Numbered from the stretch's first letter, positions 1 through 9,869 are shown. The stretch: 64,000 nucleotides of DNA from Vibrio palustris (GCF_024346995.1 NZ_AP024887.1:620001-684000); one strand, 5' to 3'. Numbers and translations are program-made. The notes: generated by a model not told the origin, from the letters alone.

Positions 1-2
1 TT

Positions 3-317
3 TTCTTCTTGCTTGCTTTATTCTTCTCTCCATTAGCAGGAATGATCCCAGCTTATGCAACTTCTGGTGCGTTGTTATACGTGTCTGTATTAATGCTATC
101 AGGTATTGCAAATATTGATTGGAATGATTTAACAGAAGCGGCTCCAGCAGCCATTACCTGTATCATGATGCCGTTGACTTATTCAATTGCAGAAGGGATT
201 TCTTTTGGTTTCATTGCATATGCAGTAATTAAATTGCTTAGTGGGAAAGGCCGCGATGTGTCGGCAAGTGTGTGGCTAATGGCTGCCATCTTCACCATTA
301 AGTTTATTGTTGGATAA
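3..317 (+). CDS. NCS2-family purine permease, C-terminal part
   Basis: This is the 3' end of a membrane transporter whose start lies before the window; the frame is open from base 3. The visible 104 residues hold three or four hydrophobic segments and the glycine-rich stretch YSIAEGISFGFIAYA, as in the last helices of AzgA/GhxP-like purine/H+ symporters (NCS2/NAT superfamily). Such proteins import adenine or hypoxanthine/guanine across the inner membrane. Its neighbour is gpt, a purine salvage phosphoribosyltransferase only 36 bases downstream, so uptake and salvage are probably co-transcribed. Exact substrate cannot be read from this fragment. Family confidence is good, specificity is inference. 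Confidence 0.8.
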   Translation, partial: FFLLALFFSPLAGMIPAYATSGALLYVSVLMLSGIANIDWNDLTEAAPAAITCIMMPLTYSIAEGISFGFIAYAVIKLLSGKGRDVSASVWLMAAIFTIKFIVG

Positions 318-353
318 GCAATACAATACATATACAATTTTAGGTTTAAACAA

Positions 354-818
354 ATGAGCAAAAAATTCGTTGTCACTTGGGACAATATGCAAGCATACTG
401 CCGCCAGTTATCTGAAAAGCAAATGCCAGCAGAACAGTGGAAAGGAATCCTAGGTGTTAGCCGCGGAGGTCTAGTACCGGCTGCTATTCTCGCTCGTGAA
501 TTAGGTATTCGCTATGTAGATACTATCTGTATTTCTAGCTATGACCATGATCACCAACGTGATATGAATGTTTTGAAAGCACCTGAGCATGATGGTGAAG
601 GTTTCCTTATCGTTGATGATCTTGTCGATAGTGGTGACACCGCACGTAAAATTCGTGAAATGTATCCGAAAGCGAAGTTTGTGACGGTATGTGCTAAACC
701 TGCGGGCAAAGACTTAGTTGATGAGTATGTTGTCGACATTCCACAAGATACTTGGATTGAGCAACCATGGGATCTATCGCTAGCATACGTTGAACCTATC
801 AATCGTAAGCAAAAGTAA
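354..818 (+). CDS. gpt: Xanthine-guanine phosphoribosyltransferase
   Basis: Gpt converts guanine, xanthine and hypoxanthine to their nucleotides with PRPP, at the cytoplasmic face of the inner membrane. The 154-residue length is typical of the family. The PRPP-binding motif [13 protein letters not shown] is at residues 84-96 and the PRPP loop SRGGL at 36-40. It follows the permease by 36 bases and is closed by a terminator at 842-870, so the pair forms the end of a purine salvage unit. The ATG at 354 opens the conserved MSKKF N-terminus. Confidence 0.96.
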   Translation: MSKKFVVTWDNMQAYCRQLSEKQMPAEQWKGILGVSRGGLVPAAILARELGIRYVDTICISSYDHDHQRDMNVLKAPEHDGEGFLIVDDLVDSGDTARKIREMYPKAKFVTVCAKPAGKDLVDEYVVDIPQDTWIEQPWDLSLAYVEPINRKQK

Positions 819-841
819 TCCAGTACTTGGTAATGTTGATT

Positions 842-870
842 AAATGGCCCTTAAATGGGCCATTTTTTTT
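842..870 (+). terminator. Rho-independent terminator after gpt
   Basis: AATGGCCC (843-850) and GGGCCATT (857-864) form an 8-bp stem with a 6-base loop, followed by a run of T. Confidence 0.9.
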
Positions 871-1018
871 ATTCTAATTTAGGTCGATGACTGTGATGTT
901 GTTTGATTTAGAACAGACTTGCTTCTATCTCGAGCTATGTACATAGACAGAGTCTTAACTAACGCGATACTCTAGGTACTCAGCCTTGCTATATCACGAT
1001 TAGAAAGAGACAACCGCT

Positions 1019-2266
1019 ATGTCGGAAGAGAAGAGTAAAAACCTGTCTGAAACCTTGTTTAAGAAACACCAACAAGCTAGAGAAACCTCAACACTGACCA
1101 GTTACCTGCCGAGCAGTATTGAATTTCTTGATAAAAAACGTCAGCAAGAAGGATTTGCTTGGTATCGAACGATCCCTCGTTTGCAGTGGTCATGGCAGGG
1201 AGTTCATGCACTGGATCAACAAGAAGTGTTATCGCGCATTGCCGCGTCACCTCATTCGCGTAGTGAAGACCAGTGGTTGGATACGGTTATGGGGTATCAC
1301 TCAGGTAATTGGGCATTTGAGTGGAACCGTATGGCCATGAGTCATCAGCAAACCGCGAAAGATCAAGAAGGTGAAGCCGCGGCTGAATCCTATTTTAACG
1401 CCGCGTTGTGTTACAGCATTGCCGGTTACCCGCACCTTAAGAATGATAACTTAGCTAAACAGTCTGAAAATCTCGCCAATACGGCCTACGAGATGGCCGC
1501 TAAGCATACTCAATATACGATCAAGCGTTTGGAATTTCCTTTTCAAAATAAAAAAATTGTTGGGCATTTACATCTGACGAATACTGAAACATCTAAACCT
1601 GTCGTGATCGTCAGTGCTGGCTTAGATAGCTTACAAACCGATATGTGGCGATTGTTTCGTGATTACCTTGCTAAGCGCGATATTGCAATGCTGACTGTTG
1701 ATATGCCAGGTATTGGCCATAGCGCGGCATGGAATGTGACAGAGAATACCTCGATGTTGCATCAAGAAGTCTTGAGTCAATTGGCTGCGCTACCTTGGGT
1801 TGATCATCGCCGTGTCGGTTTAGTCGGCTTTCGGTTTGGTGGGAATGCGATGGCGAGGTTAAGTTTCTTGGAGCCTGATAAAGTAAAAGCGTGTGTGACA
1901 TTAGGCGCGCCGATTCATGATGTGTTTGTTACTCGCGATAAGTTGACCAAAATGTCGAAAATGTATTTAGATGTTTTAGCGTCTCGTGTGGATAAAAAAG
2001 CTGTGGATATCAGTAGTATGTCTGGGCAGATGATGGCGTGGTCGTTAAAAATACAAGGCTTTTTATCCAGTCGCCGAACGAAAGTACCTATTTTGGCATT
2101 GGGTATGGAAGGTGATGTCATATCACCACATTCGGATAATCGACTTTTAGCGCTCTTTAGTCTAGAGGGCAGAGCTAAGCAAATAAAAAGTAAAACTATT
2201 TCTCAAGGCTATGAGCAATCCCTCGAAATGGCGATGAAATGGTTGGAAGAAGAACTTTATAGATGA
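1019..2266 (+). CDS. frsA: Esterase-like protein FrsA
   Basis: FrsA is an alpha/beta-hydrolase-fold protein first described as a partner of unphosphorylated EIIA-Glc that shifts cells between respiration and fermentation. The 415 residues match the family length. The hydrolase core occupies about residues 170-410, with DMPGIGHSAAW at 228-238 and the nucleophile-elbow region GFRFGG at 270-275. The elbow carries Arg where classic serine hydrolases have Ser, a feature I also recall for E. coli FrsA, so ordinary esterase chemistry is doubtful. A pyruvate decarboxylase activity was reported for Vibrio vulnificus FrsA and later disputed. It precedes crl, as in other vibrios. Confidence 0.93.
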   Translation: MSEEKSKNLSETLFKKHQQARETSTLTSYLPSSIEFLDKKRQQEGFAWYRTIPRLQWSWQGVHALDQQEVLSRIAASPHSRSEDQWLDTVMGYHSGNWAFEWNRMAMSHQQTAKDQEGEAAAESYFNAALCYSIAGYPHLKNDNLAKQSENLANTAYEMAAKHTQYTIKRLEFPFQNKKIVGHLHLTNTETSKPVVIVSAGLDSLQTDMWRLFRDYLAKRDIAMLTVDMPGIGHSAAWNVTENTSMLHQEVLSQLAALPWVDHRRVGLVGFRFGGNAMARLSFLEPDKVKACVTLGAPIHDVFVTRDKLTKMSKMYLDVLASRVDKKAVDISSMSGQMMAWSLKIQGFLSSRRTKVPILALGMEGDVISPHSDNRLLALFSLEGRAKQIKSKTISQGYEQSLEMAMKWLEEELYR

Positions 2267-2361
2267 CATTGCAAGACGAATTCTTTAAAAGAGAACGGTG
2301 AGCTTTTTAAGCAACTGATTGTTTAATCAATAGTAATCTTACTGTTGAAACGGAGATGTCT

Positions 2362-2733
2362 ATGTCTGAAGTAACCAAACGTCCTACCCATTATCGTCTA
2401 CTCGCCGCATTTAAGACTATAGGGCCTTATTTGCGCGAAGAGTGGTGTCGCGATAATTATTACTGGTTTGATTGTTTAGCCGTATGTGTCGACGATTCGA
2501 AAGCCCCCGAAAAACGCGAGTTTTGGGGCTGGTGGATGGAATTTAACCTGAGCGAAGCCGGGTTTACGGCTTCTTATCATGTGGGTAAATTTAATGTTGA
2601 TGGTGATTGGGTTGAAGAAGAGCCACCAGAAACCGCAATGAGTGATATTGTTCGTACGCAGGAAGACTTCAAAATAAAACTTGTGACCAAGTTAGAAGAG
2701 CGTTTTGGACAAACGATGTCCTACGTTGAGTAG
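2362..2733 (+). CDS. crl: Sigma factor-binding protein Crl
   Basis: Crl binds sigma-S (RpoS) and promotes its assembly with core RNA polymerase, raising expression of stationary-phase genes. The 123-residue product has the family signature of aromatic patches (EEWCRDNYYWFDCLAVCVDD and FWGWWMEFNLSEAGF). I chose the ATG at 2362 because GGAG at 2352-2355 is 6 bases away from it; an in-frame ATG at 2356 directly abuts the ribosome-binding site. The gene sits between frsA and proB, the usual crl-proBA neighbourhood, and is followed by a terminator. Confidence 0.93.
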   Translation: MSEVTKRPTHYRLLAAFKTIGPYLREEWCRDNYYWFDCLAVCVDDSKAPEKREFWGWWMEFNLSEAGFTASYHVGKFNVDGDWVEEEPPETAMSDIVRTQEDFKIKLVTKLEERFGQTMSYVE

Positions 2734-2775
2734 CGAGTTCTTCTTTTTATTACGCTCTTATCATTGTTAAATAAT

Positions 2776-2801
2776 AAAAAGGCGCTTAATGCGCCTTTTT
2801 T
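2776..2801 (+). terminator. Terminator after crl
   Basis: AAAAAGGCGC (2776-2785) pairs with GCGCCTTTTT (2791-2800) around the loop TTAAT, and the T-run continues. Confidence 0.92.
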
Positions 2802-2871
2802 GCTTGTTTATTCTTGCTTGGATTGCTAAAACATTCCATCTGAAATGTTCTAACTAATATCAATAAAAACC

Positions 2872-4008
2872 ATGACGACGAAGCAAACTAACAGCAAAAA
2901 AAGACGACATACGGTAGTAGTGAAGCTGGGAACCAGTGTTCTTACTGGCGGAACACTCGCGCTTGACCGAGCGCACATGGTGGAATTGGCAAGACAATGT
3001 GCCGAACTTAAGAAACAGGGGCATGCCGTTGTCATTGTTTCTTCTGGCGCGATAGCGGCTGGCCGTGAGCATTTAGCTTTTCCCACTTTACCTAACGCGA
3101 TGTCAAGTAAGCAATTACTGGCAGCTGTTGGTCAAAGTCAACTGATCGAAGCTTGGGAACGCTTGTTTGCAATTTACGGCATTAAAATTGGCCAAATGTT
3201 ATTAACTCGTGCCGATCTCGAGGATCGAGAGCGTTTTCTCAATGCTCGCGATATGATTCATGCTTTGGTCGATCATGATATTGTCCCGATTGTGAATGAA
3301 AATGACGCTGTTGCGACTAACGAAATCAAAGTGGGTGATAACGACAACTTATCAGCCCTAGTTGGTATTTTATGTGACGCGGATAAATTATTGCTTTTGA
3401 CCGATCAAAAAGGGTTATTTACCGCCGATCCACGCAAAGACCCAAGCGCTGAACTGATCAAAGAAGTAAAAACTATCGATGATACGTTACGTCGTATTGC
3501 TGGCGACAGTGGTACGACGCTAGGTACTGGTGGTATGGCGACTAAACTGCAGGCGGCCGATATCGCTCGTCGCTCTGGTATGGAGGTCATTATTGCCGCG
3601 GGCCGAGCGCCAAATGTGATCGTCGATTCATTGAGTGATTCCCCGCAAGGTACCCGTTTTTTACCCGTTGAAGAATCGTTAGAAAACCGCAAAACATGGA
3701 TATTAGCCGGGCCTGCGCCTTGTGGCTCTGTGGTGATTGATGCTGGAGCGGTTGATGCGGTAGAGCACAAAGGCAGTAGTTTACTTGCTAAGGGCGTTAC
3801 TAAGGTTGAAGGTGACTTCGCGCGTGGTGGTGTGGTACGCATTATGGATGAACATCACCTTGAAATTGCACGTGGCATTGTTGCTTATTCGAGTGCAGAT
3901 TTAGTGAAAATTGCCGGTGAGCACAGTAACAAAATATTTGAAACACTAGGCTATGACCATGGCTCAGTAGTTATTCACCGCGATAACATGGTTGTTATTC
4001 AGGAATAG
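2872..4008 (+). CDS. proB: Glutamate 5-kinase
   Basis: ProB phosphorylates L-glutamate to gamma-glutamyl phosphate, the first and proline-inhibited step of proline synthesis. The 378 residues contain an N-terminal amino-acid kinase domain ([13 protein letters not shown] near residue 15, [11 protein letters not shown], and [17 protein letters not shown] around 142-158) and a C-terminal PUA domain from about residue 285. It is tightly coupled to proA, whose start lies within 12 bases of the proB stop, so the two subunits of the channeling complex are made together. Confidence 0.96.
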   Translation: MTTKQTNSKKRRHTVVVKLGTSVLTGGTLALDRAHMVELARQCAELKKQGHAVVIVSSGAIAAGREHLAFPTLPNAMSSKQLLAAVGQSQLIEAWERLFAIYGIKIGQMLLTRADLEDRERFLNARDMIHALVDHDIVPIVNENDAVATNEIKVGDNDNLSALVGILCDADKLLLLTDQKGLFTADPRKDPSAELIKEVKTIDDTLRRIAGDSGTTLGTGGMATKLQAADIARRSGMEVIIAAGRAPNVIVDSLSDSPQGTRFLPVEESLENRKTWILAGPAPCGSVVIDAGAVDAVEHKGSSLLAKGVTKVEGDFARGGVVRIMDEHHLEIARGIVAYSSADLVKIAGEHSNKIFETLGYDHGSVVIHRDNMVVIQE

Positions 4009-4020
4009 TTGGAGATGAAT

Positions 4021-5271
4021 GTGGATTTAACCAACATGGGAAAAGCAGCCAAAGATGCTGCTTTTCAACTGGCAGTCACCCCGACTGAACAAAAAAATCG
4101 CGCTCTGGCGTTGATAGCTGACGAACTTGAAGCGAACGCAGCGACGATTTTAGCGGCTAACCAACAAGATATCAGTAAAGGAAAAGAAGCCGGACTGAGT
4201 GATGCGATGCTTGATCGCTTGCTACTGACTGAAGACCGGCTTAGCGCGATCGCGAATGATGTCCGTAATGTTATTATGCTGAATGATCCTGTTGGCAGTG
4301 AAGTGGATAGTAAGGTGCTTGGCAATGGTATGTCTCTTTCACGTCGCCGTGTGCCACTGGGTGTGATTGGTGTGATTTATGAAGCGCGTCCTAACGTGAC
4401 CATTGATATTGCTGCATTATGCTTAAAAACGGGTAACGCCAGTATCCTACGTGGCGGTAAAGAAACTTTCGCGTCCAATATGGAATTAGTCAAAGTGATT
4501 CAAAACGCTTTGCAAAAAGCTGAGTTACCTGCTGCTTCAGTACAGTATATCGAAAAGCCCGATCGTGAGTTAGTCTCGCAATTGCTGACGCTTGATGAGT
4601 ATGTGGATATGATCATTCCACGTGGCGGAGCTGGCTTGCATAAAATGTGTAAAGAAAATAGCTCAATCCCGGTGATTATTGGTGGCTTTGGCATTAGTCA
4701 TATGTACATTGATGATACTGCGGATCTCGCGCGTTCGGTTGCGGTTGTCGATAATGCGAAAACTCAGCGTCCTTCCGCGTGTAATTCTCTCGATACGTTA
4801 TTAATTCATGAATCTGTCGCCGAGCAATTTTGTGCACAGCTTATTGATGCAATGGGCGAACGTGTCACATTTGTTGCTGATGACTCTGCTGTATCGCTAC
4901 TGCAATCTGCTCCTCGGGTGCGTAGCGCGCAAGATGGAGATTTTGATACCGAATGGCTAGATTACGTATTAGGCGTCAAAGTCGTCACCGGTGTGCAAGC
5001 GGCTATTGAGCATATGCGTATTCATAATGCTAGCCACTCCGATGCTATCATGACCAATAGTTTAGATAATGCAGAAGCCTTTATTAATTCGGCAGGCTCT
5101 GCTGCGGTGTATGTTAACGCATCGACACGCTTTACCGATGGCGCGCAATTTGGTTTAGGCGCCGAAGTCGCCGTTTCGACTCAGAAGCTGCATGCTCGTG
5201 GTCCTATGGGCTTAGAAGAGCTGACGAGCTATAAATGGGTAGGGAAAGCGAATTATCTGGTACGTAGCTAG
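4021..5271 (+). CDS. proA: Gamma-glutamyl phosphate reductase
   Basis: ProA reduces gamma-glutamyl phosphate to glutamate semialdehyde with NADPH, the second step of proline synthesis. It is an aldehyde-dehydrogenase-fold enzyme; the substrate loop [13 protein letters not shown] carries the catalytic cysteine and [18 protein letters not shown] closes the C-terminal region. The start is uncertain: GTG at 4021 has GGAG (4011-4014) 6 bases upstream and gives the usual xDLTNMG N-terminus, ATG at 4015 abuts that GGAG but has AGGA ten bases upstream, and TTG at 4009 is unlikely. It is second in the proBA operon and followed by a terminator. Confidence 0.95.
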   Translation: MDLTNMGKAAKDAAFQLAVTPTEQKNRALALIADELEANAATILAANQQDISKGKEAGLSDAMLDRLLLTEDRLSAIANDVRNVIMLNDPVGSEVDSKVLGNGMSLSRRRVPLGVIGVIYEARPNVTIDIAALCLKTGNASILRGGKETFASNMELVKVIQNALQKAELPAASVQYIEKPDRELVSQLLTLDEYVDMIIPRGGAGLHKMCKENSSIPVIIGGFGISHMYIDDTADLARSVAVVDNAKTQRPSACNSLDTLLIHESVAEQFCAQLIDAMGERVTFVADDSAVSLLQSAPRVRSAQDGDFDTEWLDYVLGVKVVTGVQAAIEHMRIHNASHSDAIMTNSLDNAEAFINSAGSAAVYVNASTRFTDGAQFGLGAEVAVSTQKLHARGPMGLEELTSYKWVGKANYLVRS

Positions 5272-5293
5272 GTTTTTTGGATCGACTTATAGT

Positions 5294-5319
5294 AAAAAGG
5301 GGCGTTTACGCCCCTTTTT
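5294..5319 (+). terminator. Terminator after proBA
   Basis: AAAAAGGGGCG (5294-5304) pairs with CGCCCCTTTTT (5309-5319) around a TTTA loop: an 11-bp stem with T-run. Confidence 0.93.
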
Positions 5320-5374
5320 CTTTTCTTCCATTAACGAATTCCGTTAAACTAAAACTGTGTAATATGGAGGTGAT

Positions 5375-5824
5375 ATGCATTGTCCTTTTTGTGCTGCGAT
5401 TGATACAAAAGTTATCGATTCTCGTTTAGTGGCTGACGGTCATCAAGTGCGTCGTCGCCGTCAATGTTTAGCGTGTCATGAGCGGTTTACTACGTTTGAA
5501 ACAGCGGAATTGGTCATGCCAAGAGTGATCAAAACCAATGGTAACCGTGAACCTTTCAATGAAGAAAAAATGGTCGGTGGTTTCCAACGCGCCCTAGAAA
5601 AAAGACCGGTGAGCGCGGATGCGATTGAATTGGCGATCAGTACCATTAAATCGAAATTACGTGCAACAGGTGAACGTGAAGTGCCGAGTAAATTAATCGG
5701 TAATTTAGTAATGGAGCAACTCAAAGAGCTGGATAAAGTCGCGTATATACGTTTTGCGTCGGTTTATCGTAGTTTTGAGGATGTTCGTGAATTTGGCGAA
5801 GAAATTGCCAAATTAGAAGATTAA
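5375..5824 (+). CDS. nrdR: Transcriptional repressor NrdR
   Basis: NrdR represses ribonucleotide reductase operons in response to dATP/ATP. The 149 residues have the full architecture: a zinc ribbon with Cys3, Cys6, Cys31 and Cys34, then an ATP-cone from about residue 49 to 139 beginning [16 protein letters not shown]. The Shine-Dalgarno GGAGGTGAT immediately precedes ATG 5375. It stands first in the riboflavin cluster, 7 bases before ribD, a linkage widely conserved in gammaproteobacteria. Confidence 0.96.
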   Translation: MHCPFCAAIDTKVIDSRLVADGHQVRRRRQCLACHERFTTFETAELVMPRVIKTNGNREPFNEEKMVGGFQRALEKRPVSADAIELAISTIKSKLRATGEREVPSKLIGNLVMEQLKELDKVAYIRFASVYRSFEDVREFGEEIAKLED

Positions 5825-5831
5825 CTCGCTT

Positions 5832-6941
5832 ATGTCAGTATTTACCTCTTACGATTTTCAAATGATGTCGCGTGCGATTAGCCTCGCCAAGCGCGGCATA
5901 TACACCACTTCACCTAACCCCAATGTTGGGTGTGTCATCGCTCATGGTGACACGATCGTTGGGGAGGGTTACCATGCTAAGGCGGGTGAACCGCATGCCG
6001 AAGTCCATGCGTTACGTATGGCTGGTGAGCAGGCGAAAGGCGCGACGGCCTATGTCACGTTAGAACCTTGTTCTCATTATGGTCGAACCCCTCCTTGTGC
6101 TGAAGGACTGATTAAGGCCGGTATTCGTCGTGTTGTTTGTGCGATGAAAGATCCCAACCCGCAAGTGGCTGGTCGTGGTATCACGATGCTTTCACACGCG
6201 GGGGTTGAGGTAGCCGTTGGGCTATTAGAAGCCGAATCACGAGCGTTAAATCCCGCCTTTTTAAAACGTATGGAAACCGGCCGTCCGTTGGTTCAGCTAA
6301 AATTGGCTGCGAGTCTCGATGGGCAAACCGCGCTCGCCAATGGTGCCAGTCAGTGGATTACTTCTCAGCAAGCGCGTCAAGATGTACAGCATTATCGCGC
6401 CCAAGCTTGTGCGATTTTATCAACCAGCCAAACGGTGATTGCCGATAACGCTTCGTTGAACGTCCGTTGGCATGATTTACCAGAGAGTGTGCAAGCGCAA
6501 TACCCTCAAGACCAAGTGCGTCAACCGGCGCGTGTGATCCTCGATAGGCAGCATCATTTAACTGCACAGTTAAACTTGTATCAACAATCGGGGGCGGTGT
6601 TCACTGTGAGCGAGCACGATGCCGATATTTGCGTTGGATTAGATGAACATCACCAGTTGTCGTTAAAAGCGCTGTTTGATTCACTCGCCAATCAGCAACA
6701 ACTGAATCATATTTGGGTGGAAGCTGGCGCGACGCTAGCGCGTTCTCTATTACAACACCAACTGGTGGATGAGCTGATCGTGTATTTAGCTCCGAAAATT
6801 ATGGGATCCGATGGCCGTGGCCTATTGGGAGCGTTAGGTTTGATTGAAATGCATCAGGTTATGGAGTTTGATATCAAGGATATTCGCCAAGTTGGACCGG
6901 ATATACGAGTGATATTAATACCTAAGCCTATCAATGAATAA
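5832..6941 (+). CDS. ribD: Riboflavin biosynthesis deaminase/reductase RibD
   Basis: RibD deaminates and then reduces the pyrimidine intermediate made from GTP by GTP cyclohydrolase II. The N-terminal deaminase domain (about 1-145) shows zinc and catalytic residues HAE (55-57) and PCSHYGRTPPC (79-89); the C-terminal NADPH-dependent reductase domain starts near residue 150 (PLVQLKLAASLDGQTAL). At 369 residues it is of standard length. It lies between nrdR and ribE and is probably co-transcribed with both. No convincing Shine-Dalgarno is visible, consistent with translational coupling to nrdR. Confidence 0.95.
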   Translation: MSVFTSYDFQMMSRAISLAKRGIYTTSPNPNVGCVIAHGDTIVGEGYHAKAGEPHAEVHALRMAGEQAKGATAYVTLEPCSHYGRTPPCAEGLIKAGIRRVVCAMKDPNPQVAGRGITMLSHAGVEVAVGLLEAESRALNPAFLKRMETGRPLVQLKLAASLDGQTALANGASQWITSQQARQDVQHYRAQACAILSTSQTVIADNASLNVRWHDLPESVQAQYPQDQVRQPARVILDRQHHLTAQLNLYQQSGAVFTVSEHDADICVGLDEHHQLSLKALFDSLANQQQLNHIWVEAGATLARSLLQHQLVDELIVYLAPKIMGSDGRGLLGALGLIEMHQVMEFDIKDIRQVGPDIRVILIPKPINE

Positions 6942-6956
6942 TAAAGAGTACAGTCG

Positions 6957-7613
6957 ATGTTTACTGGAATTGTAGAAGCTGTCGGGCGTTTGCGCTCAAT
7001 TACCCCTAAAGGTGACGACGTGACTGTCAAGGTAGAGGTCGGGCATTTAGATATGTCAGATGTCAAATTAGGTGACAGTATTGCCACAAATGGCGTATGT
7101 TTGACAGTTGTTGAGTTTGATGAAAGCTCTTATAGTGCTGATTTATCGATAGAAACATTAAAAAAATCCAGTTTTTCCGAACGACAAGCGGGTGACCGTG
7201 TTAACTTAGAAAAAGCCATGTTGCCGACAACCCGTTTTGGCGGACATATTGTCTCAGGCCATGTCGATGGTGTCGGAGTGGTGATAGAGCGTCACTGGGT
7301 TGGGCGTGCCATTGAGTTGTGGGTGAAAACACCAGCTGATCTCATGAAATACATCGCCGAAAAAGGGTCGATAACGGTTGATGGCATCAGTTTGACTGTG
7401 AATGCACTACGCAAAGATGCATTCAAGCTGACGATTGTACCGCACACCAGCAGTGAAACTACCATTGATGAGTTTCATGTGGGCCATCAGGTCAACTTGG
7501 AAGTCGATGTATTGGCACGTTACATGGAGAGATTGATGACAGCATCCCATGAACCTGAAGAGCCGGAATCTCGACTTACTATGGAATTTTTGAAACAAAA
7601 CGGTTTTGCTTAA
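6957..7613 (+). CDS. ribE: Riboflavin synthase alpha subunit
   Basis: The enzyme dismutates two molecules of 6,7-dimethyl-8-ribityllumazine into riboflavin and a pyrimidine that RibH re-uses. The 218-residue sequence starts MFTGIVEAVG and is an internal duplication: each half has a lumazine-binding barrel with a motif of the form DGISLTV/NGVCLTV (near residues 44-50 and 140-146). It is called ribC in some E. coli nomenclature. Located 15 bases after ribD in the riboflavin cluster. Confidence 0.95.
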   Translation: MFTGIVEAVGRLRSITPKGDDVTVKVEVGHLDMSDVKLGDSIATNGVCLTVVEFDESSYSADLSIETLKKSSFSERQAGDRVNLEKAMLPTTRFGGHIVSGHVDGVGVVIERHWVGRAIELWVKTPADLMKYIAEKGSITVDGISLTVNALRKDAFKLTIVPHTSSETTIDEFHVGHQVNLEVDVLARYMERLMTASHEPEEPESRLTMEFLKQNGFA

Positions 7614-7680
7614 TACACATTGCCTAGCAAAACGCTCATGGCCTCTTGGTAATGAGGCTAAAAACGAATAGGAATACCGT

Positions 7681-8790
7681 ATGACAATCAGTACCCCGCA
7701 AGAAATTATTGATGACATTCGTCAAGGAAAGATGGTTATCCTAATGGATGATGAAGATCGCGAAAATGAGGGCGATATTATTATGGCTGCTCAGGATGTG
7801 ACTCCTGAAGCCATAAACTTCATGGCGACTTATGGACGCGGTCTTATCTGTTTGACTCTAACGAAAGAGCGTTGTAAGCGTTTAGGTCTCAACCCGATGG
7901 TTGAAGATAATAGTGCGCAATTTTCAACCGCATTTACTGTCTCGGTTGAGGCAGCTGAAGGGGTGACAACAGGTATCTCTGCCGCGGATCGTGCCACTAC
8001 GGTACTTGCTGCTGCCGCCGATAATGCCAAAGCATCGGATTTAGTTCAGCCTGGCCACGTATTTCCATTAGCTGCGCAAGATGGTGGTGTACTCGTCCGT
8101 GCCGGTCATACCGAAGCCGGATGTGATTTAGCACGTTTAGCTGGTAAAGAGCCAGCGTCGGTGATTGTTGAAATCTTAAATGATGATGGCACGATGGCCC
8201 GTCGTCCAGACTTGGAAGTGTTTGCGAAAACACACGGCGTGAAGCTGGGCACGATTGCTGATTTAATTGAATACCGTAACAATACTGAAACGACCATTGA
8301 ACGTGTGGCAACGTGCCAGTTACCGACCGAGTATGGTGAGTTTGAATTAGTGACCTTCCGTGATGTGATTGATAACCAAGTACATTATGCATTGTGTAAA
8401 GGTGACATCATTCAAGGGGCACCTTTAGTACGCGTACACTTACAAGATACGTTTACCGATTTATTGCACAGTAACCGCAATTCAGATCGTAGCTGGCGAT
8501 TAGATCAAGCCATGGAGCGTATTGGCCAAGAAGGGGGCGTATTGGTTATTTTGGGCAAAGAAGAGAGCAGCGATTTATTAATGAATCGTGTCAAAGCTTT
8601 TGAAGCTCAAGATAATGGTGAAGCGCCTGCTATGGCGAAGAAACCAGGGACGTCACGCCGTGTTGGTGTTGGCTCACAAATTTTAGCGGATTTAGGGGTG
8701 ACGGATATGCGCCTACTATCTTCAGAAAATAAAAAATATCATGCACTCGGCGGCTTTGGATTAAATGTTGTTGAGTATGTGTGCCAGTAA
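7681..8790 (+). CDS. ribBX: 3,4-dihydroxy-2-butanone-4-phosphate synthase with degenerate GTP cyclohydrolase II domain (RibBX type)
   Basis: The N-terminal domain (about 1-200) is RibB: it makes 3,4-dihydroxy-2-butanone 4-phosphate from ribulose 5-phosphate. The acidic motif [10 protein letters not shown] (23-32) and the [11 protein letters not shown] segment are intact. The C-terminal part (about 206-369) aligns in position with GTP cyclohydrolase II but the zinc site, normally three cysteines in a GDVFGSxRCDCG context, is replaced by [18 protein letters not shown] with no cysteine. This is the proteobacterial variant named RibBX, whose second domain does not replace RibA. A separate ribA elsewhere is therefore expected. 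It is often annotated ribBA or ribB. Confidence 0.9.
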   Translation: MTISTPQEIIDDIRQGKMVILMDDEDRENEGDIIMAAQDVTPEAINFMATYGRGLICLTLTKERCKRLGLNPMVEDNSAQFSTAFTVSVEAAEGVTTGISAADRATTVLAAAADNAKASDLVQPGHVFPLAAQDGGVLVRAGHTEAGCDLARLAGKEPASVIVEILNDDGTMARRPDLEVFAKTHGVKLGTIADLIEYRNNTETTIERVATCQLPTEYGEFELVTFRDVIDNQVHYALCKGDIIQGAPLVRVHLQDTFTDLLHSNRNSDRSWRLDQAMERIGQEGGVLVILGKEESSDLLMNRVKAFEAQDNGEAPAMAKKPGTSRRVGVGSQILADLGVTDMRLLSSENKKYHALGGFGLNVVEYVCQ

Positions 8791-8805
8791 TAAATAATAA
8801 GAAGC

Positions 8806-8827
8806 GCCGCTGATCAACGTCAGCGGC
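8806..8827 (+). repeat. Hairpin in the ribBX-ribH gap
   Basis: GCCGCTGA (8806-8813) and TCAGCGGC (8820-8827) are a perfect 8-bp inverted repeat with a 6-base loop. No T-run follows, so it is not a canonical terminator; it may stabilise or process the polycistronic mRNA. No FMN-riboswitch core sequences are present here. Confidence 0.6.
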
Positions 8828-8877
8828 ACGCCTGAAGGGATAGGTACAAATACTATTAGATATGGTTCACAGATTTG

Positions 8878-8886
8878 TGCTAGAAT
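8878..8886 (+). promoter_or_regulatory. Candidate extended -10 promoter for ribH-nusB
   Basis: TGCTAGAAT matches the extended -10 form TGnTAtaaT, about 43 bases before the ribH start. No good -35 is seen at 17 bases. It would let ribH-nusB-thiL-pgpA be expressed apart from the upstream rib genes. Confidence 0.4.
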
Positions 8887-8928
8887 CCGGCGATTCTCAC
8901 GTGATGATTAGAGTTTAAAGGACAGCTT

Positions 8929-9399
8929 ATGAAAGTGATCGAAGGTGGCTTCCCAGCACCAACTGCGAAAATTGCCATTGTAATTTCTCGTTTCAACAGT
9001 TTTATCAATGAAAGTTTACTTTCTGGTGCCATCGATACTTTGAAGCGCCATGGCCAAATCGCTGATGATAATATCACAGTGGTTCGTTGCCCAGGTGCTG
9101 TAGAGCTTCCTCTTGTTGCTCAACGCGTAGCAAAAACTGGCAAATTCGATGCGATTATCTCATTAGGGACCGTCATCCGTGGTGGTACACCACATTTCGA
9201 ATATGTTAGCAGTGAGATGAACAAAGGTTTAGCACAAGTTTCTATGGAATATAGTCTTCCAGTTGCTTTTGGTGTGCTAACTGTTGATACCATTGATCAA
9301 GCCATTGAACGCGCAGGAACCAAGGCTGGTAATAAAGGTGCAGAGGCAGCACTAAGCGCACTTGAAATGATTAATGTTCTTTCTGAAATCGATTCCTAA
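8929..9399 (+). CDS. ribH: 6,7-dimethyl-8-ribityllumazine synthase
   Basis: RibH condenses the RibD/phosphatase product with the C4 unit from RibB to give the lumazine substrate of riboflavin synthase. The 156 residues have the family landmarks: RFN at 21-23, the phosphate-binding [14 protein letters not shown] segment with catalytic His89, and the C-terminal [10 protein letters not shown]. The stop codon overlaps the nusB start (TAATG), the widespread ribH-nusB coupling. The protein normally forms pentamers or 60-mers. Confidence 0.96.
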   Translation: MKVIEGGFPAPTAKIAIVISRFNSFINESLLSGAIDTLKRHGQIADDNITVVRCPGAVELPLVAQRVAKTGKFDAIISLGTVIRGGTPHFEYVSSEMNKGLAQVSMEYSLPVAFGVLTVDTIDQAIERAGTKAGNKGAEAALSALEMINVLSEIDS

Positions 9400-9869
9400 T
9401 GGGGGCCCGTGTGAAACCAGCCGCACGTCATAATGCACGCCAATTTGCGTTGCAAGCAATATATTCTTGGCAGCTTTCTAACGAAAATGTTGCAACAATT
9501 GAAGAACAGTTTTTATCCGGCGGTAAGTACGATGAAGAAGATCTTCGTGCCTCTGAACCGGCTCTAAGCGCGCCAGAAACTGATGTGACTTACTTCCGTG
9601 AAGTCTTCACAGGTGTGGTGTTAAGCTATAAAGAGTTAGATAGCAAATTGCGTCCATTCGTGTCTCGTCCAATGCAAGATTTGGATCAAATGGAGCTAGC
9701 ACTATTACGTTTAGCTATGTTTGAAATGACACGTCGTGAAGATGTACCGTACAAAGTGGTTATTAATGAAGCGATTGAATTAGCAAAAACTTTTGCTGCT
9801 GAAGATAGCCATAAATTTGTGAATGGTGTGCTTGATAAAGCGGCTCCACACGTACGCATTAAATCGTAA
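9399..9869 (+). CDS. nusB: Transcription antitermination factor NusB
   Basis: NusB binds the boxA RNA of rRNA leaders together with S10 (NusE) and supports antitermination. The 156-residue all-helical protein has the basic N-terminal [16 protein letters not shown] and the conserved C-terminal [23 protein letters not shown]. It starts one base inside the ribH stop, so its translation is likely coupled to ribH. A terminator follows. Confidence 0.96.
   Translation: MGARVKPAARHNARQFALQAIYSWQLSNENVATIEEQFLSGGKYDEEDLRASEPALSAPETDVTYFREVFTGVVLSYKELDSKLRPFVSRPMQDLDQMELALLRLAMFEMTRREDVPYKVVINEAIELAKTFAAEDSHKFVNGVLDKAAPHVRIKS

Noticed and set aside
3405..3842. 145-codon minus-strand frame opposite proB
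   Set aside because: Shadow of proB; Pro/Ser/Thr-rich product with no recognisable domain.
7997..8392. 131-codon minus-strand frame opposite ribBX
   Set aside because: Shadow of the ribBX coding frame; His/Gln-rich, no conserved feature.
8791..8928. Possible FMN riboswitch between ribBX and ribH
   Set aside because: The conserved RFN core sequences are absent; only one simple hairpin is seen.
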